Of a stretch of 64,000 nucleotides of DNA, positions 34,566 through 46,070 are shown in pieces. Source of the DNA: Rhizomucor pusillus. Taxonomy: Eukaryota; Mucoromycota; Mucoromycetes; Mucorales; Lichtheimiaceae. The stretch is taken from positions 45,112 to 109,111 of the forward strand of contig FWWN02000129.1 in NCBI GenBank assembly GCA_900175165.2, read 5' to 3'. The stretch's first letter is position 1. Every line of letters starts with the position of its first letter. The notes beneath the pieces are model-generated. The model did no database searches. It saw only the letters and a list, made by a program, of their open reading frames with translations, and was not told where the DNA came from. Both the position numbers and the translations under genes were made by a program.

Positions 34566-36413
34566 ATGAAGTTCGGAAAACAACTTGAAAGTGAAGCTGA
34601 AGACATTCCCTCCGAGTGGCGGCCTTATCTTATTCAGTACAAGGCCCTGAAGAAACTCATTGCAAAGGTTGCGACGGAGATCGAGAAACGAGGACTGTCG
34701 GCAGCTCTCTTGCGTCAAGCTTTGCAGAGCGATGAAGTAGATCTGGATCCGAACGCACCGAGAATTCAGTACTATTTCACAAGTAAAAGCATGCGAAAGT
34801 GTTTTATATGGACGGGACCCCTTTGCTGACTTGAGAGCAACGGTTGCCTAGGAGAACCGCCAAACGTTCGACCTTGCATTCGGTTTACGTATAACAGGAA
34901 TCACAAAGAGATCAACGGGCTGTTGTCGAAACTTGTTGTAGAGGATGATAAAGTGGAAGATGAAAGTGAGCTCTCGGCTGCAAAGCTCTCGTATAGCCGA
35001 ACCGAGGACCAGGTCGACTTTTTCACCCTGTCGCGCAGGAACAGCACAGTAAAGCACCATGGCGCTTTTGAATCGGAAGACGCCGATTTGACCGAAGAGA
35101 ATATGAAACAACGACGAAGTGCGACTGCAGCGTTTTTGAAGCAATTAGCACAGCTGTCCCTTCAGGATAATGAGGACCATGAAAACCGGATTACGGAACT
35201 GGATGATGATGCTGAGCAAGGCATGACCGTCATTGTAGAAGAAGAGGACGGAGGAAAAGTTGATCCGGACAGTCCAGAACCAACTGAACTTCGAAGCATT
35301 GTTATCGAATTGGAACAAGATGATGAGTTTTTCCAGACATTGATGACGGAGCTAAGTCAAGCAGCGGCTCTCCAAGACAAGACAAAGCAACGATTCGAGC
35401 AAGATGTGAACGAGCTGGAGCGGCGGATGGTCAAAGTGGTAAATGATGCATTGCAGATGTAATCACAACATGCGAGTTTGTGTTAACTTATTCCAAAAAA
35501 GGCTGCTCCTTCGCACGTTAGCGAAATGTATACCTGGCGTGAGATCTTCAGTGTCTACATGGATGCACAGATATTTCGAGGCAGGATCGAGTCTGACAGG
35601 ACAATCCGATCGGTTTCAAAGTCAAAAGCGCAGTTGCAATGGTTTACACAGCAGCTCGAAAAGAAGAATTTATTGGCACGTTTCAAGACAAAGTCGTCGA
35701 AGCAAGCTTTTGAGCAGTTTATCGCTCTCAACACAGAACTCATCACCATGAAGCATTATCAACTACTTAATCAGACTGCTGTGACCAAGATCTTGAAAAA
35801 ACATGACAAGCGCAGTGGTCTCACGTAAGTTTAGGGACATATCTGTTACTGGAATATTCAGGGAACTAACGATTTGTAAAAAGTGCTAGTTCTACATTTC
35901 CGAGCATTGTACGGAACGAATACATATTTAGCCCGAAGCTTGCTGATATCCTCTGTGCAGCTGTGCTTGCCAAAGTCACTACTGTTATACCTCAACCCGA
36001 TGATTACTGTAAGCTTCCTTACCGAGCACAGTCTCCTATACTTGATATTCACCTTTTTATCTTCAGTGTGCCCTGTTTGCATGTCAATTGCCTGGCGACC
36101 GATACGTCTCGTATGCGGACACGTGTTTTGCGTGCGGTGCCTAATCAAGGCGCAAAAGAAGCATATGGATGATTGCCCATTATGCCGTCACCCGACTGCC
36201 GTTCAGCAAGCTTGCGCCCTGAACCTCGATGTGCCGATGCAGAATTTTATGAAAATGTACTTTCCCAAGGAAATCAAGCAAAAGAAGAAGGAAAACGAGA
36301 GAGAGCAAGCACTGGAGGACGTGCAGGCAATTATGGGTCGAGCATATACCGAGGAACAGCTTCTGCGCATGAACAGGAGGCAGCAGCAGGACGGTCAATG
36401 CACCATCATGTAA
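34566..36413 (+). CDS. SPX-RING E3 ubiquitin ligase with C-terminal CaaX box
   Basis: Exons 34566-34782, 34852-35438, 35502-35824, 35884-36008 and 36067-36413 encode 532 residues. The N-terminus MKFGKQLESE and EWRPYLIQYKALKKLI is an SPX domain, which senses inositol pyrophosphates and so phosphate status; its helices continue past an acidic insert (YTWREIFSVYMDAQIFRG). The C-terminus has a C3HC4 RING: CPVCMSIAWRP, CGHVFCVRCL, DCPLCRHP. This is the architecture of plant NLA and fungal SPX-RING ligases of phosphate signalling. The last four residues, CTIM, form a good CaaX prenylation box with Met favouring farnesyl. It converges with the next gene, the stops being only 38 bp apart. Confidence 0.87.
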
Positions 36414-36451
36414 ATATTTATATATACTTTTTATCGTTATTTATTTTTCAT

Positions 36452-37461
36452 CTACATGTCTTCTTCTTCTCTCGTATCGTTCAATGCCTGCATAATAACA
36501 GCATCACTTGTATCCGCATGCATATACGCTAGATGGTCCTTTGTAACATAGTTTTCTACAGTGCAGGGCTGTATGCGGGCAGTGACTGACTTGCGCATGT
36601 CAAACATCAGATGGTCCACATAGGTGGCTACAAACAGATCAATGTGACAAGCTATAACAGATCGTAATCTTGTTAATATCCGTATTCAATTTTTTTCAAC
36701 GTACTCTTACCGTCTTGAGGAGATGATGAGCGCTTATCATCGACCCGCACGCAGCCATTGTGTTGCTGTCCAGATGGCAGGACAACACCATCCATATCTG
36801 GTATGTACAAGGTAGTACCCTCTGGCAAGCCATTCACAGCTATGCTGACATAAGGTACGAGGTTTTGTCGACCTGATCCGTATCCAAAGAGGTTGCGCTG
36901 TCGGCCGGGTCGGCCGATAACCTCGAAAATAGCTCTATCTTGCTCTCTGTTGATTTGTTTAAGGTGAATGAGCGAGCCGTCGGCAAGAAGACACTGGAAA
37001 GATAGAAAACATTATAATTTGAGTCTGTATACGTATACTTCCAGCGCTGCCGTTTCATTACTTACTGTGTGATCGGCTTGGCAGTTACCCATCATCCCTT
37101 CCGAAACGTTGGCAATGGCTTGACCGAGAGTGTCAAAGATAGACATTGGCTGACCATCTTCACCCAGGAACACACGCTGGCTGTCCTTTGTTTCATCCCA
37201 CTGGCCCTCCTTGGGTATCCAATACTGCGAAAGTGCAAATTTCATGCCGCGCTTCCTGAAGCAAGCTGGGATGACTGCGTTGGAGTTGGATACCTCAGGT
37301 TTTGGAGCTGCTGAACCTTCCATAGCTCTTGATATCTCTTCCAGACGATGCGCTGCTGCATTGTCACCAACGAATGTTAGCCGCCTGAAATCGATGACTG
37401 CTTCTCCGGCCACTAGGAGAGGTGCCAGAAGAAAAGCTAGAATTTTGAACCAGTAAATCAT
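36452..37461 (-). CDS. secreted 3D/double-psi-barrel-like protein
   Basis: Exons 37066-37461, 36711-36993 and 36452-36651 encode 292 residues. The start at 37461 gives a clear signal peptide (MIYWFKILAFLLAPLLVAGE); an ATG nine codons upstream would spoil it. The core reads CLLADGSLIH, YIPDMDGVVLPSGQQHNGCV, then RVDD and, after an intron, HIDLFV. The three spaced acidic residues in a GxxHxGC/VDD/IDLF arrangement resemble the 3D domain of a double-psi beta barrel, found in secreted cell-wall-active proteins. Several cysteines fit an extracellular protein. The function is unknown. The stop lies 38 bp from that of the convergent SPX-RING gene. Confidence 0.65.
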
Positions 37462-37619
37462 ATGGATATATGTAGGATAGACTAACAATTATTATAATAA
37501 TAATGATACAGGGGAAAAGCAGAAGATAGAGTAATATTGCACGGTAGTGTGTGAGGAAAACAATGAGTTATTTATTGGGAGATATGGTCTGTGAGGAATC
37601 TGGTTGTTTTCAAGATTGG

Positions 37620-38439
37620 CTATATGCGGAAGTAATCCGAAGAACCTGGTTGAGAGATCCAGAGCGCCGCAGTGCTGCATTCCTTCTAGCGTTAGGGAAT
37701 ATGAATGGAACCCCAACTTGCACACAACATACCTGAGCATCAAAAGGCCGCATTGTACCATAGCAGTTATGCCCAAATAAGCGTCGATCGGTTCAAGATC
37801 ATGCATAGCATATTTTACAACGTATAAGCTCTAAAAACAAAACCAGCGTTACCAAAAAAAAAAAAAAAGATTCATCCTTGAGGAATAGCAACGAAGCTTA
37901 CAACTGAGCCAGCGAATCCACCGGCGAGCAACGCAAACCCCTGAGACAAAATGTTAATGTGAGAATAATACGTAAATGGTGACAAGTGATCGCCATACGA
38001 CAAACAAAAACAAGCGCGCACGCCATAGAACGCTTTCATCATACGTTGCCCCTCGCAACGCGTCTTTGTCTATAATGCTCACACTGGAAATATTGATTGT
38101 TCACTTAGCGACGACGGAGCACGCACGATAATGCAACCCTTATACTTGCACTAGGAAGCCCAAACCTGTGACAATACCGGGTGCCCAATCCTCAAACCCT
38201 GCAGTCGTTTTTGCATCGGGCAGTCTTAGAGAAAAGACCAATCCGTCAACAAAGATCCACCATCCTAGAGCAAACTGTGACACGATCCTGGCTTAATCGA
38301 CTTTGCAAATCGCAGTGTCTCTCACACTTACCAGCACTCCAGCGGTGTAAACTCCTATTTTCCTCTTTGCGTTTGCAGAAGGAAGGTTGCAGCGGAAAGG
38401 TGAGCAGGCAAACACTCTGTCGTTATCAAAAGCGTCCAT
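37620..38439 (-). CDS. VPS68: Vps68/TMEM50 (UPF0220) membrane protein
   Basis: This is a four-helix membrane protein of the endosome/ER involved in vacuolar sorting in yeast. Six exons, 38332-38439, 38150-38274, 37999-38083, 37902-37940, 37733-37830 and 37620-37674, give 169 residues, the family length. Helices are visible at GVYTAGVLFALGWWIFVDGL, WAPGIVTGLGFLV, ARLFLFVGFALLAGGFAGSV and YLGITAMVQCGLLML. SIIDKDALRGATYDES is the conserved loop. The C-terminus STAALWISQPGSSDYFRI is reached through an acceptor at 37675. The second intron begins GC (GT|GCAAGT at 38149); using the nearby GT breaks the frame before SIIDKDAL. Confidence 0.85.
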
Positions 38440-38607
38440 AGGTCGAAAGCAGCATGACCACTTTGCATGGTGACCAGACCGGACTTTATTGGATCCTGCA
38501 TAATCACAAGCCCATTTACTTGCAATAGAAGAAAAATTTCAACTTTTTTATATCTGTAGGAAAGGTATGAAAGCCAACTAGACTAGAACAGATATTTCTT
38601 TTTTTTT

Positions 38608-40588
38608 CTATATCTGAGCAAAACCGAAACGAGAGCATTTTCGCATGGGAGACTCGAATAAGCTGCCAGTGGAGCGAAGGATTTGATGTGCAAACGGGTT
38701 GAAAGATCCATTGTACACCGGAGTGCTCGGTCCCGACTTCATCAAAAATTCGAGTGGTGACACTGTGCTTTCTGCTGCTTCGTCTTCGTCGCTGGAGTGA
38801 GCGGCGGCTGCAATCTCTTCTTCAGCGTCGTCGTGTAGAGCTGATACTCCTACTGGAGCATCGTCGTCTGTGTCTTCGCTGGAATTCACCTGTGTACTCT
38901 GCCAATCGTTCAAGGCGTCGCCAAAAACAAACTGGATGAGACCATCGTAGTATTTTCTTTCTCGTCCTTTGGTTAATTCTGACAAATCCTCGGTACTTAT
39001 TCCTAACGTATCCAGTTCGTTGTCATGAATCGTCGATGGGGTCGCCGGTCGTGATCCACTGCTACTTTCGGCCTTTTGGCTAAGTTGCTCTTTCCGCTTC
39101 TTCTTCTCCATCTTCCGTTTGCTAGCAGCTGCAGCTTGCTGCTGTTTCTGTGCCGCAGCTGCCGCCACGGCGACTGACAGCGGTGGTCCAAAGTTGTCAG
39201 GTGTCAGGGACCGTTCTGGGGGCGCTGATTTCAGAGTTGGCGTTGATGGACCACTGTTACCTGCTTTCGCCCACGACGCGCTTGCCGGTAACGCCGGTCT
39301 GTCGTCATCGTTTGAGCTGTGATCTGAGGGTCCCACTGATAAAGGCTTTGAATACGACGGATCCTGCCGTACGTTTTTGTAGGATATAGTTGCAACTGAC
39401 TCCAAGGTTGCTGGCTTGCGTCCATTCTCGTTTATCGAATTAGAATGTAACGAGCTCGAATGATGGCGGTGCTCGGCATCACTTGAAAGTTGATCTCGCA
39501 TCCGATGTTTTCTGAAAAAGCAGCTCGAGCTTAATATACATCCGGTGTATACAGCGTAGCTGTACGATCAAACTTACCCAGTTGCAAGTTCTTCTTTCGA
39601 AATAGTGTCGGCTTCTTCGCCAGGCTCATGCAAATACAAGCATGTTGGGTTTGGACATGTCATATTACGCAAATAGAATGTACAGTACTTTGTCGTACCA
39701 TACGATGCTCTGCATACAAACCACGTGAATAGTCTGCCGCCGAGACCAAGAATTACATCGCATGGTCTTACCGAAGGATTCTTCCAGCCATAACACTACC
39801 ATCCACTCCATGGATAGCTTTTGCTGCATCTTCCTTTCGATAATACGTGACGTAGATGGCAGCGCTCGGTTGCATCGTCGTGGTGCCACTGGCATTCGAG
39901 GTCGGCGCTACTGGTCTCTTGTTGATCACCACCTTTGCGATCTTTCCAAACTGTCCAAAGAAATCCGGAGAGCGAATGATCTACCACAAAGAATAGGATG
40001 AATATATTACTTAGTACTTGAACCCAACAGTGTACATACCTCCTCTGAAGCAAGTTTCGGATGAAGACCGATCACATACACCAGGTTTTTCTGTACAACA
40101 CGCATATTCGCAAGATGCCGCCGGTTGGCCGCCTCCATATCCTTTTGCTGACGCTCTTTTTCCTTCTTTTCACGCTTTATGCGAGCAATCCTTTAATAAA
40201 AAAAATGTCAGCGACCAATAGAAGCAATGCCAAATCGATAGACAAAAACAACTTACTCGTCGGCGCTAATAGGCTCGAACTCCACCATTTGGTCAGAGTA
40301 TTCACGACGACTGTTGTGCATTCAGTCAACAACTGATTCAAACGGTATCGTTAATTGAATGTGCCTTACCATGCTGGACATCGTCCGTTAAGATTTTCTT
40401 TAATGTGGTGCCAACAGAATCTGCAAATCTTGTAGAGAGGGATCAGTAATTGTTTCCTTGCAAGCACACCAAGTTGAGTGTTCACATACTTGGTATCCAC
40501 AAGTGCAAGGTCGAAAATTGCGATCAGCAATATCGAGCTCCTCCATGCAGAGAGGGCACTCATAATCTTCTTCTTCAGAATCCAACAT
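38608..40588 (-). CDS. NOT4: CCR4-NOT ubiquitin ligase subunit Not4
   Basis: This is the E3 ligase subunit of the CCR4-NOT complex, acting in mRNA decay and ribosome-linked quality control. Exons 40490-40588, 40370-40428, 40257-40310, 40040-40190, 39772-39980, 39578-39709 and 38608-39511 give 535 residues. The N-terminal C4C4 RING reads YECPLCMEELDIADRNF, CTCGYQICRFCWHH and NGRCPACRREY. A coiled basic linker, an RRM (NLVYVIGLHPKLASEE, then IIRSPDFFGQFGKI) and a CCCH finger (YCTFYLRNMTCPNPTCLYLH) follow. The C-terminal 300 residues are Ser/Ala-rich and disordered with a Lys-rich patch. The start is 147 bp from the divergent ATP11 start. Confidence 0.92.
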
Positions 40589-40735
40589 GGCGGGTTGTAG
40601 GTGATATGAATTGGGGGGGACGAGGAGAAAAGGACTGGTTCAAAAGTGGGGGTGAATTGGCTCAGACGACGGACTGGCAGAAAATGATCCAAGTTTCGTC
40701 GGCGTGACTTGTGAAACATCATCTTCTTTCCAGCC
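40589..40735. promoter_or_regulatory. 147-bp divergent promoter, NOT4 / ATP11
   Basis: Two divergent ATGs lie 147 bp apart, so both promoters and both 5' UTRs must fit here or overlap the neighbouring gene. No motif is claimed. Confidence 0.45.
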
Positions 40736-41927
40736 ATGTTTGGCAGACTATTCGCAAAGCAGTGTGTGGCAGGAGCGAGAGCTCAATTCAACCGAGCGTC
40801 CCTCAATGTCAAGCAGGTCAGACACGCAGAAGTGATCAGCGTGTCCACAGCCGCGCTCTTTTCACGCAGCCATATCGGTAAGACTCAAGTAACATAATCG
40901 CACTAGCGTAACCTCTAAAGGCCCTCAATAAAGGTCGCATTCGGCAAATCGCTACCGAGGCATCCAGAGTCAAGGTCGACTATGATGCTAAATATGCTGA
41001 AAAGCTGAAGAAGATTGCCAAAGAGTGGGTAGCGACTTAGAATGATGTAGATATAATATCATGTCAAACCTAAACATTTCTGCAGGAAAGGTGTAACTGT
41101 CGAGGAACTCAAGGCAAAGGCCAAGGAGCAAGCAAAATCAAAACCGAAAGCTGCTCCAGAAGAGAAAGTGACTCCTCTTGCACCACCAAAGGCGACTGTT
41201 CAACCTCAGGCACCGGCTGCCACCCCCGAGGCTGTAGCTGCCAAAGCAAAAATGCCATACGACTCGTCTGCACCTGTAAGCATTTGTCTCATTTTCAATG
41301 GCAACTCTTATTTTACTCATCATTCCTGGACAACAGACCCTCGATAAGATTGTAAAGCTGGATTTGTTAGAAAAGGAGGATCAGGAAACTATTACAAAGA
41401 TCTGGACTCAGTATCATGCAGACAAGGATGTCATTACGGCGATCATCCCCAAAGAGACTTACAACACCATCTTTGAACGAAGCAAACAATATCCCTTGGT
41501 AAGACCGGACGACGATACTTTTCAGAATTAAGAATAGACGGATCTAATTACTTTAACAAATCAGTTTGTCGTACCCATGCCACGTGAATCCGGCGTAGAG
41601 TTCTTCTTTATGCAATTCAATTTCCATCAATGCCATTTTACTTCGCTTCTGGAATACAAAGCCAAGGGAAGCGAAGCTAGACCTTTCCTTACCATCACCC
41701 ATTTCCCAGAACTCGCAGAGTCCAAAGGCATCGTATTGATGAAAGGCGAGATTTCCAACGAACCACGCATGATCGATACTCAAAACGCCCAGTTCCTTGC
41801 ATTCGCGTTGCAACAGTTCTACGCTACCGGAGGCGAAGCCAAGTTTAAACTTGTAGAAAGATTCCACAAGGCGCCTCACGAGTTTGATTACCAAGAGCTT
41901 ATCAATGAAATTGAACGTGTAGTCTAA
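40736..41927 (+). CDS. ATP11: mitochondrial F1-ATPase assembly factor 1
   Basis: This is a matrix chaperone that binds the F1 beta subunit during ATP synthase assembly. Exons 40736-40877, 40934-41024, 41086-41275, 41337-41498 and 41565-41927 give 315 residues. The N-terminus MFGRLFAKQCVAGARAQFNR is a basic amphipathic mitochondrial presequence. An Ala/Lys/Pro-rich linker precedes the ATP11 domain: LDKIVKLDLLEKED, IWTQYHADKDVITAII, PLFVVPMPRESG and FHQCHFTSLLEYKAKG. The first intron uses the second of two possible acceptors (after AATAAAG at 40933), the only one that avoids a stop. Confidence 0.93.
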
Positions 41928-42005
41928 AAAAAATGTACATAGAAGTGACCTTTTAGAATCAGAAAAAAAAAAAATTTTCCCCGCCGCCCGCTCTTTCCAC
42001 AGTGC

Positions 42006-43058
42006 ATGACAATTTTGTATGGTTTTGGGTCCAACAGCAGCGGTCAACTAGGTATTGGCCACCTTGACGATGTACAAATTCCACAGCCCTGTCTAGGATT
42101 ACCAGACGATGATGCTATTATCAAGGTTGTAGGCGGCAGCAACCACGCAGCCGCCTTGACGAGAAGCGGACACGTCTACCTCTCAGGAACAGGTCAGCTT
42201 GGAGAAAAAGAACGAAAACGTATAGAGCAACAAGATCCAGAGATCAGCAGTAAAGAATGGGCACGTTTCAGAAAGCTTGGTGCTTCTTCAGACAAAGCCT
42301 GGAGAGACGTTGCTTGCGGCTGGTCTTTTACGATCCTTGTCGACAAGGAAGAAGGTCGCGTTTACGGTCTCGGCACAGCACGTTTTGGCGAGTTCAATGG
42401 TCCCCAGGAAGCAACCGAGCCCGTAGAAATATCAGGTTTAAAGGATATTGTAGCTGTTGCTTGTGGATGGCGTCACGTTGTGGCTATCGATAAGCAAGGA
42501 CAGCTGTTTGGGTGGGGATGGGGAAAACACGGCCAGTTGTTAGAACAAGTTAAGATACGAACGCCAAAGCAGATCGATGTCCCGGAGCCTATCGTGCAAA
42601 TCGCATGCGGCCATATCTTTTCTCTTGTGCTGGGTAAACACGGGAAGGTCTATGGATTCGGTTCAAACAAGTACCAACAGCTCGGTGAAGAAAAGACGCA
42701 AGAGCTAGTGCAAATGGTAGACGTGCAAAATATCTCAAGGATCTCGACAGGATGGCATCACTGCGGTGCATACTCTGATGAAAACAAGCGTCTAGTATGC
42801 TGGGGACGCCACGATCATGGGCAGACGGGTCCAGCAAAAGAAAATGTTGATTATTTTGTGTGCGGCTCTGAACACACGTTGGCTGTTCGCAATAATACGT
42901 TACTCGCATGGGGATGGAACGAGCATGGAAACTGCGCATCAAATGAAGAATCAGTATTCGAACCCCAGATTGTTCCTATACCCGACGGTACAATATCGAT
43001 TATCGGCGCCGGATGCGCCAGTTCATGGGTCGGAATAGATAGCCAGACATCTGCGTGA
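42006..43058 (+). CDS. RCC1-repeat protein, Ats1-like
   Basis: This is an intronless gene for 350 residues made almost entirely of RCC1-type beta-propeller blades: YGFGSNSSGQLGIGH, YGLGTARFGEFNGP, FGWGWGKHGQLLEQ, YGFGSNKYQQLGEE and WGRHDHGQTGP among others. The start MTILYGFGSNSSGQLGIG and size recall yeast Ats1, the RCC1-like protein connected to Kti11/diphthamide and tRNA wobble modification. It is not the nuclear Ran exchange factor, which is longer and has an N-terminal basic tail. Other short RCC1 proteins remain possible. Confidence 0.75.
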   Translation: MTILYGFGSNSSGQLGIGHLDDVQIPQPCLGLPDDDAIIKVVGGSNHAAALTRSGHVYLSGTGQLGEKERKRIEQQDPEISSKEWARFRKLGASSDKAWRDVACGWSFTILVDKEEGRVYGLGTARFGEFNGPQEATEPVEISGLKDIVAVACGWRHVVAIDKQGQLFGWGWGKHGQLLEQVKIRTPKQIDVPEPIVQIACGHIFSLVLGKHGKVYGFGSNKYQQLGEEKTQELVQMVDVQNISRISTGWHHCGAYSDENKRLVCWGRHDHGQTGPAKENVDYFVCGSEHTLAVRNNTLLAWGWNEHGNCASNEESVFEPQIVPIPDGTISIIGAGCASSWVGIDSQTSA

Positions 43059-43191
43059 TCTCTTAATAACTATTTTACATTCATTACTTTTTGGGAATGC
43101 CACTGTACAATAAATATATAAATGTGTGATAGGAAAAGGATGAAGGGGGAGTAATGCTATCTCGGATTTCCTTAGGTTGTTTCTCTTGCTT

Positions 43192-45888
43192 CTAGTCCTC
43201 GCGAAATTCCAATGACTCTGGTTTTTTCTTCTTCTTTTTCTTCTTGGTGCTTGGAGGTTCCTCTGGAGTCAGGCTTTCAAACATGAGCTCAAGTGGAATC
43301 CCAGTGGATGAGAGGAAGTTGGCTGGAGAAGTCGGTCTCGAATCAGGACCGGAAGAATAACAGCTGTCTTCAGAGTCAGAATGAACCGAACCACGTCTCG
43401 ACTGATAGTTGCTGTAGCATCCTATTCCATCGGTACCGCCTGTGTGTTCAAACCCAAGGCAATATGCATCTAAGTCCATGTACAGTTAGCTAATGTTTAT
43501 GTTGGGAAAGTCCTTTCTTTCTTACAGTCGCTTCCAAGGTCAATACCGGAGGTGTCTTCCGCTAGTTCGGCACTTCCACCCATCAAAGGCAACGTTGTAC
43601 TACTGTAAGCAGAGAACATGAGCGAAGGTCGTAGTGGAGGAATTGGTCCCAGGTGAGGAGCCGGTCGTGGACAAGTTTCAAGCTTCCAGCTGTACAAGCT
43701 TTTCGTTTGATCCATTGTCATCGTCCTAGAAGTGATCATATCTAAGCATCGGTTCGCAATTTCGAGAAAAGAGCGACATCGTACCGTAATCGAGGTAGGA
43801 AATCGTTAAATTTTTTGTGGCAAGATAAGTGGTGGTGGACAGCAGAGTATTTGTCAGCATCACTTGTGAGTCGCAGCAAGTTCAATATTAACAAGACAAA
43901 ACCGTGGATATCTGAAAGACAGTTAGCTGCTATTTTCGCAAGTCTCCAGTCTTTCTCTCAAACATACCTTTTACTCTATCGCCATTTTCAAAAGCTTCAA
44001 TAAGCCGGGATACAAGATTGTATTTCTCGAGTATAATGTGATGCGTCGTTTCATGATGCATGCCGAAAACTAGGTGCAAAATCTTGAAAAAGATACAATG
44101 ATAGATGCTACTATTTCTAATATGCTCGTCAGCAGCAACGCCAAATACCCATTTGAAATTCTACCTACGACTTCTCGAGAAAAGCCTCAACAAGGATCAT
44201 CCAAAAATCTTCAGGTATACCGTCCAAAGTCTGTGATCTATCGGAAGCATCCACGAGCAGATAGAATATGATATCCAGGGTCTCCAGTTCCAGTAAACCG
44301 AGTTTCATGCTAACGACAATTATTATGTTAGACTTAGCGAATAGTAGTTTGACACAATTTACGTACTTTCCAGGCTGATTATTCGCAATAAATATGGAGC
44401 AAAATGTCCTGATATCCTTAGAAAGCAACGTCCGAAACTGTTTGCAAATATTGTACATTGGGCCATGTGGTGATAAAGTAGATGCAGATGCTCGACCTGC
44501 CGGTGTGCCACTATTTTGAACATCAGCGTTTTTAAGCAATGACGTTACATTCATCCATTTTTCTGTGTATTTACGTACCATATGACCAAAGACCTCGTGA
44601 TATTTATTGCCAGACCTCGAATTTTATCATTTTTTGGTTCAGCAATACACTTTTAATCAGCAATGGTTATTTTCGTGCCTCATGAAAATTTTGCAGTTTA
44701 CATACTTACGTGTATCAAATCCTGTATAAAGTCCTCTTGACCCATGGCTCTTAAAAGATATTCGCCAAACTCGGTTTGGGAGCATTCTTCAATGATACGT
44801 ACTAATAGGTCTTTTGCCGCCTCTGCGAACTTCAATTCATCTGCAGTACATTATCAACTTAATATATTCAAAATCATACGACAAATCGGAAATACCTTCA
44901 AGCTGTATGGCATGTAAGAACCATTGTAAAAAGCCTTCTTCATACAATCGACTATACGCTTCACGCTGTTTCTCCCGTGTTTCCGTAGACATATCCGGTA
45001 AGAATAAAAGTGCAATGATAGAGTCTGAGATTTGCCCATACGACAGATACGGCAGCATGTAATGCATGAATTTTCCCGCATTAGCTTGCAATAACAATTC
45101 CTGAAGCATTTCCGAAGAATTTCTACGAATAAGATGCTGAAAAATCTTGGCAAAATGGTTCAAATTTCCTCCAGAGTTGGGCAGAAACACATCCATCAAA
45201 TGGGATACTACACGATTCTTTGACTTAGCTCGGTGCCAGGTTTACGCAAATTTTGTCACATGTCATACCAATTTTCCCGAAATGTGTATCTTGTATCAAA
45301 TTATGATTAGGTGACGAACCGCAAAGTAGCTCCATGGCGTGATATGATCGTTTCATAGCTTCGATATCCATGCAGCGGTCATGCTTGGCATACCTAGCTT
45401 TATCGAGGAGCGAAAGCTGACAAAGATCTGTCTTTTCATCTGCTGGCTGCAAAAGCGTAATATGTGACATGAATATATCCATCATTCCTAGAAATATCAA
45501 AAGATATCCATATTCAATGGGTCGAGAATTGCTGGATGGTGTCCCGGGAAAGCTTACCTTCTACTGATAAGACACTGACTACTTTAACATCCATTCGCGG
45601 TGTGGGTAGATTAAGTAATCGTTTTATGAGTTCTTCTGAAGACGATCGAAACTCTGCATCCTCTCTCGACGACGGCTGCGCTTGCACTCGTTCTCCGGAG
45701 GCTTCGTCCGAGGTGTTTGCAGTCGCGCTTGCTTCACGATCAGTGGCTTTATCGCCGCGATCTCCGGCTAGGACCGTTAATCGCGCTTCATCGCTAGCAA
45801 TGTTGTCTGTAATAGCCGTCTTTAGAGGCTCGTGCCGATCCGGAGGCCGAATCTCTTTGTCATTGCTTGAATTCATCCGCGAAAGCAA
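43192..45888 (-). CDS. divergent SAPS-domain protein (PP6 regulatory subunit-like)
   Basis: Eleven exons, 45558-45888, 45269-45487, 44896-45207, 44710-44840, 44579-44649, 44367-44510, 44169-44309, 43968-44116, 43785-43911, 43526-43725 and 43192-43469, splice in phase to 700 residues. The protein is alpha-helical with SAPS-like segments: NHFAKIFQHLIRRNSSEMLQ with SYGQISDSIIALLFL; GLLELETLDIIFYLL; NSSIYHCIFFKILHLVFG with ILEKYNLVSRLIEAF. In known members such segments bind Sit4/PP6 phosphatase. The N-terminal 100 residues and the Ser-rich C-terminus, with its (Lys)8 run, are disordered. The match is by pattern and order rather than strong identity. Confidence 0.6.
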
Positions 45889-46070
45889 AAAGGCGCATGA
45901 AAATTTGCGTCGTCACGACTTTTTCTTTTCTGGTAACCGCTCGGGTTTCACTAAACGATTTTCGAGTCGCACAAGGACCCGTGCGTCGCATCTCCGTCAC
46001 CAAACATTTGGTCATCCTTTAAGTGACGAATTCCCTTTTCTCTTGATTCTTTCGTCTTCTTTCCACGATC
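45889..46070. promoter_or_regulatory. 182-bp divergent promoter, SAPS-like / phosphorylase-kinase-like
   Basis: Two divergent starts lie 182 bp apart. The gap includes CT-rich sequence next to the plus-strand gene. No transcription-factor site is claimed. Confidence 0.45.

Noticed and set aside
43192..43739. Separate small gene for a Ser-rich protein
   Set aside because: A donor at 43784 and acceptor at 43726 join this frame in phase to the SAPS-like gene, so it is treated as that gene's C-terminal exons.
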